From Streptomyces purpureus (GTDB lineage: Bacteria; Actinomycetota; Actinomycetes; Streptomycetales; Streptomycetaceae), in NCBI RefSeq assembly GCF_014648195.1, contig NZ_BMQQ01000030.1:27167-91166 (forward strand): DNA of 64,000 bases, read 5' to 3'. Each line of letters begins with the position of its first letter. The stretch's first letter is position 1. Below are positions 41,096 to 49,561 of this stretch, in pieces. The translations under genes and the position numbers were made by a program. The notes under the pieces were generated by a model, which saw nothing but the letters and a program-made list of their open reading frames with translations, searched no databases and had not been told where the DNA came from.

Positions 41096-44077
41096 GTGCC
41101 GCAAGAGTGGTCGCCAGAGGAGCTGTTGGCGAACTGGACGCTGGTAGACGGCGACTGGGACCTGGTGGCGAACAAGAGTGGGACGACCCGGCTCGGCTTC
41201 GGCCTCTTGCTGAAGTTCTTCGAGCTGGAAGGCCGGTTCCCCGATGCACTGGAAGAGGTCCCGCTGGCCGCGGTTGAGTACGTCGCCGATCTGGTGAAGG
41301 TCCCGGCCACCGACTTCGCAAAGTACATGCTGGTCGGACGGACTGCCGAGTACCACCGCAAGCAGATCCGTGAGGCCCTGGGCTTTCGGCCCTCGACGGT
41401 CGCGGACGAGAAAGCGCTGGCCGAGTGGCTGGCTGTGGAGGTCTGTCCGGTCGAGTGGGTGGAGGACCGGCAGCGCGAGGCCCTGCTGGTCGAGTGCCGG
41501 GCCCGGAAGATCGAGCCGCCGGGCCGCTCCCGGGTCGAGAAGGTCCTCGTCGCGGCGCGCGGCAAGTGGGAGAAGACGTTCTGTGCTCGCACGATCGGCC
41601 GCCTCGGCGAGGTGGGCACGGCCCGGTTGCTGTCCCTGGTGGCCGAGGACAACGAGGCGGGTACTGCGCTGCTGGCCGCGCTCAAGCGCGACCCTGGCGC
41701 GGTCGGCCTGGACTCCTTGCTGACGGAGATCACCAAGCTCAACGACGTGCGCAAGCTCGGGCTGTCCGACGGGCTGTTCACGGACTGCTCGGAGAAGCTG
41801 GTGGCTGCCTGGCGGGCACGGGCGATCAAGATGTACCCCTCGGACTTCCGTGACACGTCGGAGGACGTACGGATCACTCTGCTTGCGGCGCTGTGCGTAT
41901 CCCGGCAAGCGGAGATTACCGATGCCCTGGTCGACCTGCTGGTCGCTCTGGTTCACAAGATCAACGCACGTGCCGAGCGGCGGGTGGAGAAGCAGCTCAC
42001 CGCCGAGCTGAAGAAGGTCCGCGGCAAGGAGGGCATCCTCTTCAAGCTGGCGACGGCCGCCGTCGACAAGCCCGACGAGGTGGTACGCCGGGCGCTGTTC
42101 CCGGTGGTCGGGGAGAGGACGCTGCGCGAGCTGGTGGCCGAGGCGAAGGCGAACGAGAAGGTCTTCAAGGCCAAGGTCCGCACCACGCTCCGGTCGTCGT
42201 ACAGCTCGTACTACCGGCAGATGCTGCCGCCGCTGCTGAACACCCTGGGCTTCAAGTGCAACAACACCGCGTATCGGCCGGTGATGGACGCGATGAAGCT
42301 GCTGAAGAAGTACGCCGGCGTCGACGGCAAGACCCGCTTCTACAACGCCGGCGACGAAGTACCCATGGACGGCGTGGTGCGCAAGGACTGGCGCGAGGCG
42401 GTCGTCGACGACAAGGGCAAGGTCGAGCGCATCCCGTACGAGCTGTGCGTCCTGGTCGCGCTGCGGGACGCCGTAAGGCGCCGCGAAATCTACGTCGAGG
42501 GCGCCTCGCGCTGGCGCAATCCGGAGGACGACCTGCCCGGCGACTTCGAGGCGACCCGCGCCGTGCACTACGCCGCGATCCGGCAGCCGCTGAATCCGAG
42601 GGCTTTCATCGCGGACCTGAAGAAGCGCATGGCCGCGGGCCTGGACCAACTGTCCGGCGCGCTCGCGGACGGCAGCGCGGGCGGGGTGAAGGTCACCACC
42701 CGCAAGGGCGAGGCGTGGATCACCGTGCCCAAGCTGGAACCGCTGGCCGAGCCCACCGGCCTGGCGGCCCTCAAGGACGAGGTCGCGCGCCGCTGGGGCG
42801 TCCTGGACCTTCTGGACGTGCTGAAGAACGCCGACTTCCTGACCGGTTTCACCGAGGAGTTCTCCTCGGTGGCCGCGTACGAGCGCATCGAGCGTGACGT
42901 CCTCCAGCGCCGCCTGCTGCTGGCCCTCTTCGCGCTGGGCACGAACATGGGCATCCGGGCGATCGTGGCGACCGGCGAACATGGCGAGAGCGAGGCCGCG
43001 CTGCGGCACGTGCGCCGGCACTTCATCACCGTCGACAACCTCCGGGCCGCCGTCACCAGGTTGGTGAACGCCACCTTCGCCACCCGCGACACCGCCTGGT
43101 GGGGCCGCGGAACCGCGTGCGCGTCGGACTCGAAGAAGTTCGGTTCCTGGTCCTCGAACTTTATGACCGAGTACCACGCCCGCTACGGCGGCAACGGCGT
43201 GATGATTTACTGGCACGTCGAACGGAAGAACGTCTGCATCTACTCCCAGCTCAAGAGTTGTTCGTCGTCCGAGGTCGCGGCGATGATCGAGGGCCTGCTG
43301 CGGCACTGCACGGACGCCGACATCGAGTCGAACTACGTCGACACCCACGGCGCGAGCGTGGTCGGCTTCGCCTTCACCGAGCTGCTCAACTTCCGTCTGC
43401 TGCCGCGGCTGAAGAACATCGGCAGCATTCGCCTGTACCGCCCGGACGACAGCCCGCCCGGCTGGCCCGCGCTCGGCGCCTCGCTGACGCGACCGATCCG
43501 CTGGGAACTGATCGAGCAGCAGTACGACCAGATGGTCAAGTACGCCACCGCGCTCCGGCTCGGCACCGCCGAGGCGGAGCAGGTGTTGCGGCGCTTCACT
43601 CGTGGCGGCCCCAAGCACCCCACCTACCAGGCCCTCGAAGAACTCGGCCGCGCGGTTCGTACGGTCTTCGCCTGTGACTACCTGGCCAGCCCTGGCCTGC
43701 GCCGGGAGATCCACGGAGGGCTCCAGGGCGTGGAGAACTGGAACAGTGCGAACACCGTGCTGCACTATGGCAAGGACGGCGCCTTGACCGGCCCGGACAA
43801 GGAGCATGCTGAGACCTCGATGCTCGGCTTGCACCTGCTCCAGTCCGCGCTCGTCCACGTCAATACCCTGCTGGTCCAGCAAGTCCTGGCCGAACCGGCC
43901 TGGGGGAAGAAGCTAAGCGACGAGGACCGGCGCGGCCTGACCGCGCTGTTCTGGTCCAACGTCAACCCGTGCGGCACGTCCCGGCTCGACATGGACAAGC
44001 GTCTCGACCTGGGGCCGGCTGCTGTCGTGCCTCGCCCCCGCACCGCGGCTGATACCCTCGGCCGACCGAGAAGATAG
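41096..44077 (+). CDS. tnpA: Tn3 family transposase
   Basis: 993 aa, normal for Tn3 TnpA. The N-terminal DUF4158-type DNA-binding region begins PQEWSPEELLANWTLVDGDW with KSGTTRLGFGLLLKFFELEG. The C-terminal third holds the DDE domain: the first Asp in ACASDSKKFGSWSS, the second in NYVDTHGASVVGFAFTELLN, and the Glu region in WNSANTVLHYGKDG. It cuts and joins the terminal inverted repeats for replicative transposition. GTG 41096 is preferred (AGGGG 6 bp upstream) over GTG 41072. It starts 85 bp inside the left inverted repeat. Confidence 0.95.
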   Translation: MPQEWSPEELLANWTLVDGDWDLVANKSGTTRLGFGLLLKFFELEGRFPDALEEVPLAAVEYVADLVKVPATDFAKYMLVGRTAEYHRKQIREALGFRPSTVADEKALAEWLAVEVCPVEWVEDRQREALLVECRARKIEPPGRSRVEKVLVAARGKWEKTFCARTIGRLGEVGTARLLSLVAEDNEAGTALLAALKRDPGAVGLDSLLTEITKLNDVRKLGLSDGLFTDCSEKLVAAWRARAIKMYPSDFRDTSEDVRITLLAALCVSRQAEITDALVDLLVALVHKINARAERRVEKQLTAELKKVRGKEGILFKLATAAVDKPDEVVRRALFPVVGERTLRELVAEAKANEKVFKAKVRTTLRSSYSSYYRQMLPPLLNTLGFKCNNTAYRPVMDAMKLLKKYAGVDGKTRFYNAGDEVPMDGVVRKDWREAVVDDKGKVERIPYELCVLVALRDAVRRREIYVEGASRWRNPEDDLPGDFEATRAVHYAAIRQPLNPRAFIADLKKRMAAGLDQLSGALADGSAGGVKVTTRKGEAWITVPKLEPLAEPTGLAALKDEVARRWGVLDLLDVLKNADFLTGFTEEFSSVAAYERIERDVLQRRLLLALFALGTNMGIRAIVATGEHGESEAALRHVRRHFITVDNLRAAVTRLVNATFATRDTAWWGRGTACASDSKKFGSWSSNFMTEYHARYGGNGVMIYWHVERKNVCIYSQLKSCSSSEVAAMIEGLLRHCTDADIESNYVDTHGASVVGFAFTELLNFRLLPRLKNIGSIRLYRPDDSPPGWPALGASLTRPIRWELIEQQYDQMVKYATALRLGTAEAEQVLRRFTRGGPKHPTYQALEELGRAVRTVFACDYLASPGLRREIHGGLQGVENWNSANTVLHYGKDGALTGPDKEHAETSMLGLHLLQSALVHVNTLLVQQVLAEPAWGKKLSDEDRRGLTALFWSNVNPCGTSRLDMDKRLDLGPAAVVPRPRTAADTLGRPRR

Positions 44078-44111
44078 AGCCAGCCGGATCCACCCCGTCC
44101 GGGGCTCTTGG

Positions 44112-44246
44112 TCAGGCGGTCGCAGGCGGCGTGCAGAGCGCGGCGGTCGCTTCGGCGGCCTGGACGGCCAGGGCCTGGCGGAGATCGTCGGGAGCGATGA
44201 CTTCCGAACGTTCATGAACGCGGGCACGGGCTCGATGCTGTCCCAC
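44112..44246 (-). other. Possible gene remnant between tnpA and the NmrA gene
   Basis: Minus frame from GTG 44246 reads about 44 residues (RVHERSEVIAPDDLRQALAV, then QAAEATAALCTPPATA) and stops at 44112. It looks like the C-terminal end of a protein, has no Shine-Dalgarno sequence and matches no family I recognise. It may be debris from assembly of the transposon cargo. Confidence 0.2.
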
Positions 44247-44277
44247 GCTGGGACCGGAGGCAGGACTTCCGGCCCTG

Positions 44278-45222
44278 TCAGAGGACCTTGATCTGGTCCT
44301 TGTGCTCGCTTACCCACTGCTCGAACGTCTCGGTCTCCGGGCTGAGGGAGTGAACCACATCCAGGTCCCGGGCACCGACGTACTCGGCGTTGAAGGCCTG
44401 CTGGAACTGCATCATGTTGGCGAAGTGGTCGGCCATCGGCATGTCGAAGGCGCGCAGCTCCTCCAGCGTGTACGGCTCGTAGCGGACCTCCTGGCCCGTG
44501 ACGCGGGCGAGGGTGTCAGCCATCTCCGCACCGGTGAGGTGTGCGTTGGCGACACCCACGGTGCGGCCGATGAACTCCGGATGGGTGAAGATACCGAAGG
44601 CGAACCGGCCGATGTTCTTCACCGACACGCCGGGCAGCAGGCCATCGCCCATGGCGATGGTCAGCAGCAGCGCACCGTCGTCACCGCGGCGCACGAACAG
44701 CGGACCGAGCAGGTTCTCCCAGAAGAAGCAGGTGCGCATGAACGTGGCGGGCACGCCCAGCTCACGGAAGTAGCCGTCCGCCTCACCCTTGGAGTCGGAG
44801 TGCGGGAGGTAGCGGCCGCCCTCGAACGTGACGAAGCGCGGATCATCGTCGCCGATGAGCTCGCGGGTGTCCTCCAGGGTCGACCAGACCACGTGCCGCA
44901 CGCCGGCCTTCTTGACGGCGTCCGCCATGGCCTTGGCCTGCGCCGTCTCGCGGGCGGAGTCGCCGTGCTCGTTGAAGTTGGTCACCAGGAACGCGCCATA
45001 GGCGCCCGCGAATGCCGCCTGCAGACTTGCCGGGTCCTCCGCGTCACCGCGCACCACCTCGATGCCGCGCGAGGCGAGGGCCTTCGCCTTCTCCGAGTCG
45101 GGGTTGCGGGTCAGGGCGCGGACCGTCAGGCCGCTCTCGGGATGCTCCAGGATGGCCTCGACGAGGCTGCCGCCCTGCGAGCCCGTCGCAACGACGACTG
45201 CGATGATCTTGTTCTCGCACAT
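44278..45222 (-). CDS. NmrA/HSCARG-like NAD(P)-binding protein (transposon cargo)
   Basis: 314 aa. The Rossmann loop is VVATGSQGGSLVEAILEHPE, followed by VRALTRNPDSEKAKALASRG and a typical NmrA body (VRHVVWSTLEDTRELIG, AGVRH..., PATFMRTCFFWENLLGP). The GRYLPHSDSKGEADGYFREL part corresponds to the SDR active-site region but lacks a standard YxxxK. NmrA/HSCARG proteins sense the NADP(H) state. ATG 45222. It is the last gene of the five-gene cassette read from the TetR-controlled promoter, 173 bp after the SDR gene. Confidence 0.88.
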   Translation of the reverse strand: MCENKIIAVVVATGSQGGSLVEAILEHPESGLTVRALTRNPDSEKAKALASRGIEVVRGDAEDPASLQAAFAGAYGAFLVTNFNEHGDSARETAQAKAMADAVKKAGVRHVVWSTLEDTRELIGDDDPRFVTFEGGRYLPHSDSKGEADGYFRELGVPATFMRTCFFWENLLGPLFVRRGDDGALLLTIAMGDGLLPGVSVKNIGRFAFGIFTHPEFIGRTVGVANAHLTGAEMADTLARVTGQEVRYEPYTLEELRAFDMPMADHFANMMQFQQAFNAEYVGARDLDVVHSLSPETETFEQWVSEHKDQIKVL

Positions 45223-45395
45223 GAAATTCCCTTGGCTTGTGAAGTAGTCAGGTCGCCTGGTCATAGGAGGAATGAGGAGAGCTGGGGCGCTGGTCGCGGC
45301 AATCCCGCACGGCGAGCGTCCTGGCTGCGGCGCGGACGCCACCGGGCGCCCCGTCAGATTGGAGAGGTCGGGACGTACGCGGTCCCCGGTGGTTG

Positions 45396-46142
45396 TCACC
45401 AGGGCAGTTGCTTTTCGTCCCTGAAGAAGAGGCCGGTGGGACCGTCGTCGGGCAGGGTGGCGGCCCATGCGATGCCCTTGGCGCTGTCGGCTACGGGGCG
45501 GGCGAATCCTTCTGTGCCGGGGTGCGTGGCGGTGAGGCCGGGGCAGACGGAGTTCACGAGGATGTTGTCTCTCTTGAGGTCCTTCGCCATCTTGATCGTG
45601 AGCCCGTTGAGCGCCGTCTTGGTCAGGGCGTAGGCGGTGATCGGCATGTCGCCGAATCGGGCCATCGCGAATCCGGGGTGGTTGACCAGTCCGTGGTCGG
45701 GATCCCAGAACGACCCTGCTCCGCTGGACACGTTGACGATCCTGCCGTGGCCGCTGGCAACGAGGAGGGGCAGGAACTGCTGGGTGACGCTCCACGTGCC
45801 GACCACATTGGTCTGGAACTCAAGGAGCAGCTCGTCCATGTCCTTGTCCGCTACGCCCGCGGGGCCCACCAGCATCGCGGCGTTGTTCACCAGGATGTCC
45901 AGCTTCCCGAACCGCGCCTCGACGCGTTGCACCGCCGTCGCCACGCCGGCGGGGTCGAGCAGGTCCAGCTTCAGGGCGGACGCTTCGATGCCCTGGTCAA
46001 CGAGTTCCGTGGCGAGAGGCTCCACCTGCTCGGACCGGCGGGCGGACAGGATGACGTGGATTCCCTGGGCGCCCAGTTGCCGAGCGGTCTCGAAGCCCAG
46101 CCCTTCTCGTCGGCCGGATCCGGTGATGAGTGCGGTGCGCAT
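45396..46142 (-). CDS. Short-chain dehydrogenase/reductase (transposon cargo)
   Basis: 248 aa classical SDR. Cofactor motif LITGSGRREGLGFETARQLG (two residues longer than usual in the loop), NNA in DILVNNAAMLVGP, Ser in IVNVSSGAG, and catalytic Tyr-Lys in YALTKTALN are all intact. It ends with a WAATLPDDGPTGLFFRDEKQ segment common in carbonyl-reductase-like SDRs. It would reduce a carbonyl with NADPH. ATG 46142. The DoxX gene precedes it by 118 bp in the same direction. Confidence 0.9.
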   Translation of the reverse strand: MRTALITGSGRREGLGFETARQLGAQGIHVILSARRSEQVEPLATELVDQGIEASALKLDLLDPAGVATAVQRVEARFGKLDILVNNAAMLVGPAGVADKDMDELLLEFQTNVVGTWSVTQQFLPLLVASGHGRIVNVSSGAGSFWDPDHGLVNHPGFAMARFGDMPITAYALTKTALNGLTIKMAKDLKRDNILVNSVCPGLTATHPGTEGFARPVADSAKGIAWAATLPDDGPTGLFFRDEKQLPW

Positions 46143-46260
46143 GCTTCTTCTTTCTTGGTCTGGCTTGGTCGTCTCGGTGATGTCTCGCTGGGATCCCGCG
46201 GTGATCCGGCGGGCCCGCAGCGGCCCGGAGGGTCGCTGTGAAGGGGAGTAGGCCGGGCGG

Positions 46261-46632
46261 TCAGAAGGCGTAGGGCCCGAACCGGCCCCACATGATGACC
46301 GCGGCAACGATGAGCAGGATCGCGTTGAACCCGATGGCTTTCGGCTCCTTGCGACGGGCGTGGAGGCCCATGGCCGGGATCATGATCACAGCCAGGCCGG
46401 TGGCGGCCAGCGCGGTGAGCGCGGTGGCGATGTCGAAAGCACCCGGCAGGATCAGCCCGAGGGCGCCGGCGAGTTCGGCGACGCCGATCAGACGCACCAC
46501 GGGTGTCGAGACGTCACTGACCCAGGGCAGCTGGGCTATGAGCTTTTCGCGGGGCTGGGTGGCCTTGGTGACTCCGGCCATCAGGAACAGCGCGGCGAGG
46601 ACGCCCTGCAGGATCCACAGGAACACGTTCAT
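46261..46632 (-). CDS. DoxX family membrane protein (transposon cargo)
   Basis: 123 aa with four membrane helices. The family start is FLWILQGVLAALFLMAGVTK; RLIGVAELAGALGLILPGAF and FNAILLIVAAVIMWG follow. DoxX-like proteins often accompany oxidoreductases and are linked to oxidative or thiol stress and sulfur oxidation, usually with unknown mechanism. ATG 46632 opens MNVFLWILQG. It is placed between two SDR genes in the cassette. Confidence 0.85.
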   Translation of the reverse strand: MNVFLWILQGVLAALFLMAGVTKATQPREKLIAQLPWVSDVSTPVVRLIGVAELAGALGLILPGAFDIATALTALAATGLAVIMIPAMGLHARRKEPKAIGFNAILLIVAAVIMWGRFGPYAF

Positions 46633-46732
46633 CGGAGCGGAGACCTTCTTCTTCGGTCGCGCCGCGGCGGGGATCGCCGCGGCGGATGAGGATTGAGCGG
46701 ATCAGGATGCAACGGGGGAGAGCCGGGAGGCG

Positions 46733-47407
46733 TCAGCCGGTGAAGACGCGCTCGGCTTCGTCGCGCTGGGTGTGCAGGTCCCAGTAGAGAGGGGCGATGT
46801 CCTCGGCCTCGGCGGTCGGGATTTCGGGAGGGCCGCCCGCGCCGATCCACACGCCGATGGCGACGTGCGCGGCCTGGATACCGGTGCCGGCCAGCTCCTT
46901 GTGCAGGTTGAGCGCCCAGTTGCGTAGCGCCGCCTGGGCGGGGTTGACGTTGCCGAGCATCGGGTTCGGGTCGACCGAGCCGGCACCGTTGGTGAAGAGC
47001 AGGGTGCCCGCGCCGGCCTCACGCATCGCGGGCAGGACGGCCTGGGTGGCGGTGATGGCGCTGCAGAGCAGGAAGTCGATCCATCCCTGCACATCGGAGG
47101 GGCTGGTCTGGGACGGGGAGGTGAGGTTCATGGAGCCGATGCTCGGAGCGGGGGAGTGCTCCAGGACGTCGATGCCGCCGAAGCGGGAGGCGGCGTCCTT
47201 GAGGGCCTGGGTCAGCGCATCGTGGTCGAGCACGTCCGCCGGGAACGCCGCGGCGGTGATGCCCTCGGCGGTGAGCTGGCCGACGAGGTCGTCGAGCTTG
47301 GCGCGGTTACGGGCGATGAGAGCGACGTCGAAGCCGCGCGAGCCGAAGGTGCGGGCGATGGCGAGGCCCATGCCGGGGCCGGCTCCGACGATGGCGATGC
47401 TGGGCAT
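46733..47407 (-). CDS. SDR-fold protein lacking the catalytic Tyr-Lys pair (transposon cargo)
   Basis: 224 aa. The cofactor loop IAIVGAGPGMGLAIARTFGS is good. The NNAG motif is replaced by LEHSPAPSIGSM, and the active-site segment after LLFTNGAGSVDPNPML reads NVNPAQAALRNWALNLHKEL, where YxxxK should be. So it binds NAD(P) but probably does not use the normal SDR mechanism. It may be a subunit or sensor. ATG 47407 has AAAGGAC 7 bp upstream. It lies 43 bp behind the quinone oxidoreductase gene. Confidence 0.85.
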   Translation of the reverse strand: MPSIAIVGAGPGMGLAIARTFGSRGFDVALIARNRAKLDDLVGQLTAEGITAAAFPADVLDHDALTQALKDAASRFGGIDVLEHSPAPSIGSMNLTSPSQTSPSDVQGWIDFLLCSAITATQAVLPAMREAGAGTLLFTNGAGSVDPNPMLGNVNPAQAALRNWALNLHKELAGTGIQAAHVAIGVWIGAGGPPEIPTAEAEDIAPLYWDLHTQRDEAERVFTG

Positions 47408-47450
47408 GGTGAAGTCCTTTCGTGAGGGAAGTGTCTGGGGTGCGGACTGG

Positions 47451-48386
47451 TCAGGCGACGGTGATGGCGATCTTGCCGAGGGTGCCGGCGCCGAACGCGG
47501 CGAATGCCTCGGGGGCACGCTCCAGGTCGAACTCGGAGTTCACCGAGACCTTGAGGGAGCCGGAGGCGACCTGCCCGGCGAGGGTGGACAGGGTGTCGGC
47601 GGTCGGGTTGGACCGGATCATGGCGGCCTGCAGCTTGCGGTCCTCCGAGGACTCGGGGACGGTGAGGGCGGAGGCGACGGCGCCGCCGTCGCGGGTGAGC
47701 GCGGTGAGCTCGGCCAGGTCGCCGGCGAGGTGCAGCACCGCGTCCACGCCGTCGGGGGCGATCGCCCGGACCTGCGCGGTCACGTCCTGGAGGTAGTCGA
47801 CGACGGTCACCTCGGCGTCGGTCAGCGCCGAGACGAAACCGCTCTCGGAACCCGACCCGGCCGTGGCGATCACCCTCGCGCCCCGGGCCACGGCCAGCTG
47901 TACGGCGATGGCGCCCACGCCGCCGGTGGCACCGGAGATCAGCACCGTCCTGCCCTCCAGCGGACCGAGCAGGGCGAGACCGTCGAAGGCGGCGGTGCCT
48001 GCCAGCCCGAGCGCGCCGGCGTCACGTACGGAGACCCCGTCGGGCCGGTGGGCGATGCCGATGGCAGCGGGAACGGCGACGTACTGCGCCATCGAACCGG
48101 TGCCCAGGTGCGCCTTGGTGACCACGCCGAACACGGCGTCGCCGACCGTGAAACCCTCGACACCCTCACCGACCGCCTCGACGGTGCCGGCGAAGTCCTT
48201 GCCGGGGATCAGCGGGAAGCGGTGCTCCATCATGCCCTGCAGGTATCCGGCCACCGTGCCCAGGTCGAAGCCGTTCACCGAGGACGCGGCCACCTTCACC
48301 AGCACCTCACCGGCCTCCGGACGGGGCACCTGCGCCTCGGTCACCTCGGGACTGCCGGGCACCTGCGCCAACGTCACAGCACGCAT
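47451..48386 (-). CDS. Zinc-independent quinone oxidoreductase (transposon cargo)
   Basis: 311 aa MDR-superfamily reductase. GroES half: FPLIPGKDFAGTVEAVGEGV. Rossmann half: LISGATGGVGAIAVQLAVAR. No zinc ligands are seen. It should transfer electrons from NADPH to quinones or enones in the cytoplasm. ATG 48386 has AAGGAG 9 bp upstream; ATG 48392 lies too close to it. It is the first gene of the cassette, directly behind the promoter with three TetR-type operators. Confidence 0.9.
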   Translation of the reverse strand: MRAVTLAQVPGSPEVTEAQVPRPEAGEVLVKVAASSVNGFDLGTVAGYLQGMMEHRFPLIPGKDFAGTVEAVGEGVEGFTVGDAVFGVVTKAHLGTGSMAQYVAVPAAIGIAHRPDGVSVRDAGALGLAGTAAFDGLALLGPLEGRTVLISGATGGVGAIAVQLAVARGARVIATAGSGSESGFVSALTDAEVTVVDYLQDVTAQVRAIAPDGVDAVLHLAGDLAELTALTRDGGAVASALTVPESSEDRKLQAAMIRSNPTADTLSTLAGQVASGSLKVSVNSEFDLERAPEAFAAFGAGTLGKIAITVA

Positions 48387-48421
48387 GATCATCAACTCCT
48401 TGACATAGATGTCGGCTAATA

Positions 48422-48507
48422 CGGAAGGACCTATCCGATTCGCGATCCGGAAAGGCCTATCCGGTTCCTGCACCCACGATAACACCGGAAGTGGATAGGG
48501 CATTCCA
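48422..48507. promoter_or_regulatory. Three related palindromic operators, cargo/TetR divergent promoter
   Basis: CCGGAAAGGCCTATCCGG (48447-48464) is symmetric except at one base pair in each arm. CGGAAGGACCTATCCG (48422-48437) and TGGATAGGGCATTCCA (48492-48507) share the GGA-N-AGG...(A/T)TCC pattern. They cover the 140 bp between the first cargo gene and tetR and should be bound by the TetR protein. Confidence 0.7.
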
Positions 48508-48526
48508 GTTCGGTTAGGCTGGTGCC

Positions 48527-49222
48527 ATGAACCTTCACGCTCGGCCCGGCGACGGCCCCGCCCAGCCGCTACGCAGCGACGCCGAGCGCAACCGCGCGCG
48601 GATCGTCGCCGCCGCGCGCACGGTATTCAGGCGAGACGGCCTGAACGCCTCCATGGCTTCCGTGGCCCGCGAGGCGGGGGTGGGTATCGCCACGATGTTC
48701 CGCCGCTTCCCGACCAAAGAGGAACTGGTCGCCGCGGTCTTCGCCGACCGCATGGACGCCTACGCCGACGCCGTCGGCACCGCCCTCGACGACCCCGATC
48801 CCTGGCACGGCCTCGCCGGGTTCATCGAAACCGTCTGCGCAATGCAGGCCGCCGACTACGGCTTCGCCGACGTACTGACCATGACCTTTCCCACGGCCAA
48901 GGCCCTGGAAGAGCGCCGAAACCAGGCCTACGAGGGCGTCGTGCAGCTCATCGGCCGCGCCAAGGCCGCAGGACGCCTACGTGAGGACTTCACCCCCGAG
49001 GACCTAGTGCTGGTGCACATGGCCAACGCCGGAGTCGTCAACGCCACCGGCGACGCCGCTCCCGACGCCTGGAAACGCGTCGTCGCCTTGATGCTCCAGT
49101 CCTTCCAGGCCCCCGCCCGCGGCCCGCTGCCCGACTCACCCGAGCCTCGAGCTCTCTACAAGGCCATGCTCCGTGCCAGTCGGGCGTCCTGTGCCCCGCC
49201 GGAGCCGGAGAGGAAGGGCTAA
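48527..49222 (+). CDS. TetR family regulator of the transposon cargo
   Basis: 231 aa. HTH: RIVAAARTVFRRDGLNASMA, then SVAREAGVGIATMFRRFPTK. The C-terminal domain (ETVCAMQAADYGFADVLTMT) would bind the inducer. ATG 48527 is the only sensible start. It is divergent from the cassette with three palindromes between, so it very likely represses both the cassette and itself and releases DNA when a quinone- or aldehyde-like compound binds; the inducer is inference. Confidence 0.92.
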   Translation: MNLHARPGDGPAQPLRSDAERNRARIVAAARTVFRRDGLNASMASVAREAGVGIATMFRRFPTKEELVAAVFADRMDAYADAVGTALDDPDPWHGLAGFIETVCAMQAADYGFADVLTMTFPTAKALEERRNQAYEGVVQLIGRAKAAGRLREDFTPEDLVLVHMANAGVVNATGDAAPDAWKRVVALMLQSFQAPARGPLPDSPEPRALYKAMLRASRASCAPPEPERKG

Positions 49223-49561
49223 TCCGGCGCGCTTCCTCGCAGGATGTGCGCGAGCGCGTCGACCAGGCTGCCCTCGGCGCCTCGGCAGCCAGTGTGCTGC
49301 CTGCCGCCAGCACAATCCGTGCAGGGTGCGGAAGGTCGGCAGGGCGAGGCACTGCCCCGGCCCTCGTCAATCATGTCGTTCGCTCCCGGCCCCCAGCGCG
49401 GCCTGAAAGCCCGGCTTGGCATCATGCTGCCGGTGTGGGCCATGCGGATCCGCCGTGTTTCACAGGTGGTCACTCATGAAACAGCCGACCGCCTCGCGGC
49501 CCACCTGCGGCGATCATGTTTCATGAGTTGTTGCAAATAGTTGGACGCCTGAAACACCCTC
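49223..49561. other. Gene-free region with candidate resolvase recombination site (res)
   Basis: No gene is supported in this 339-bp gap. Its right part contains CTCATGAAAC at 49473-49482 and 49559-49568 and the inverted form GTTTCATGAG at 49518-49527, plus half-sites GTTTCA at 49457 and TGAAAC near 49549. Clustered inverted half-sites beside a serine resolvase gene are the structure expected of res. Confidence 0.65.
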
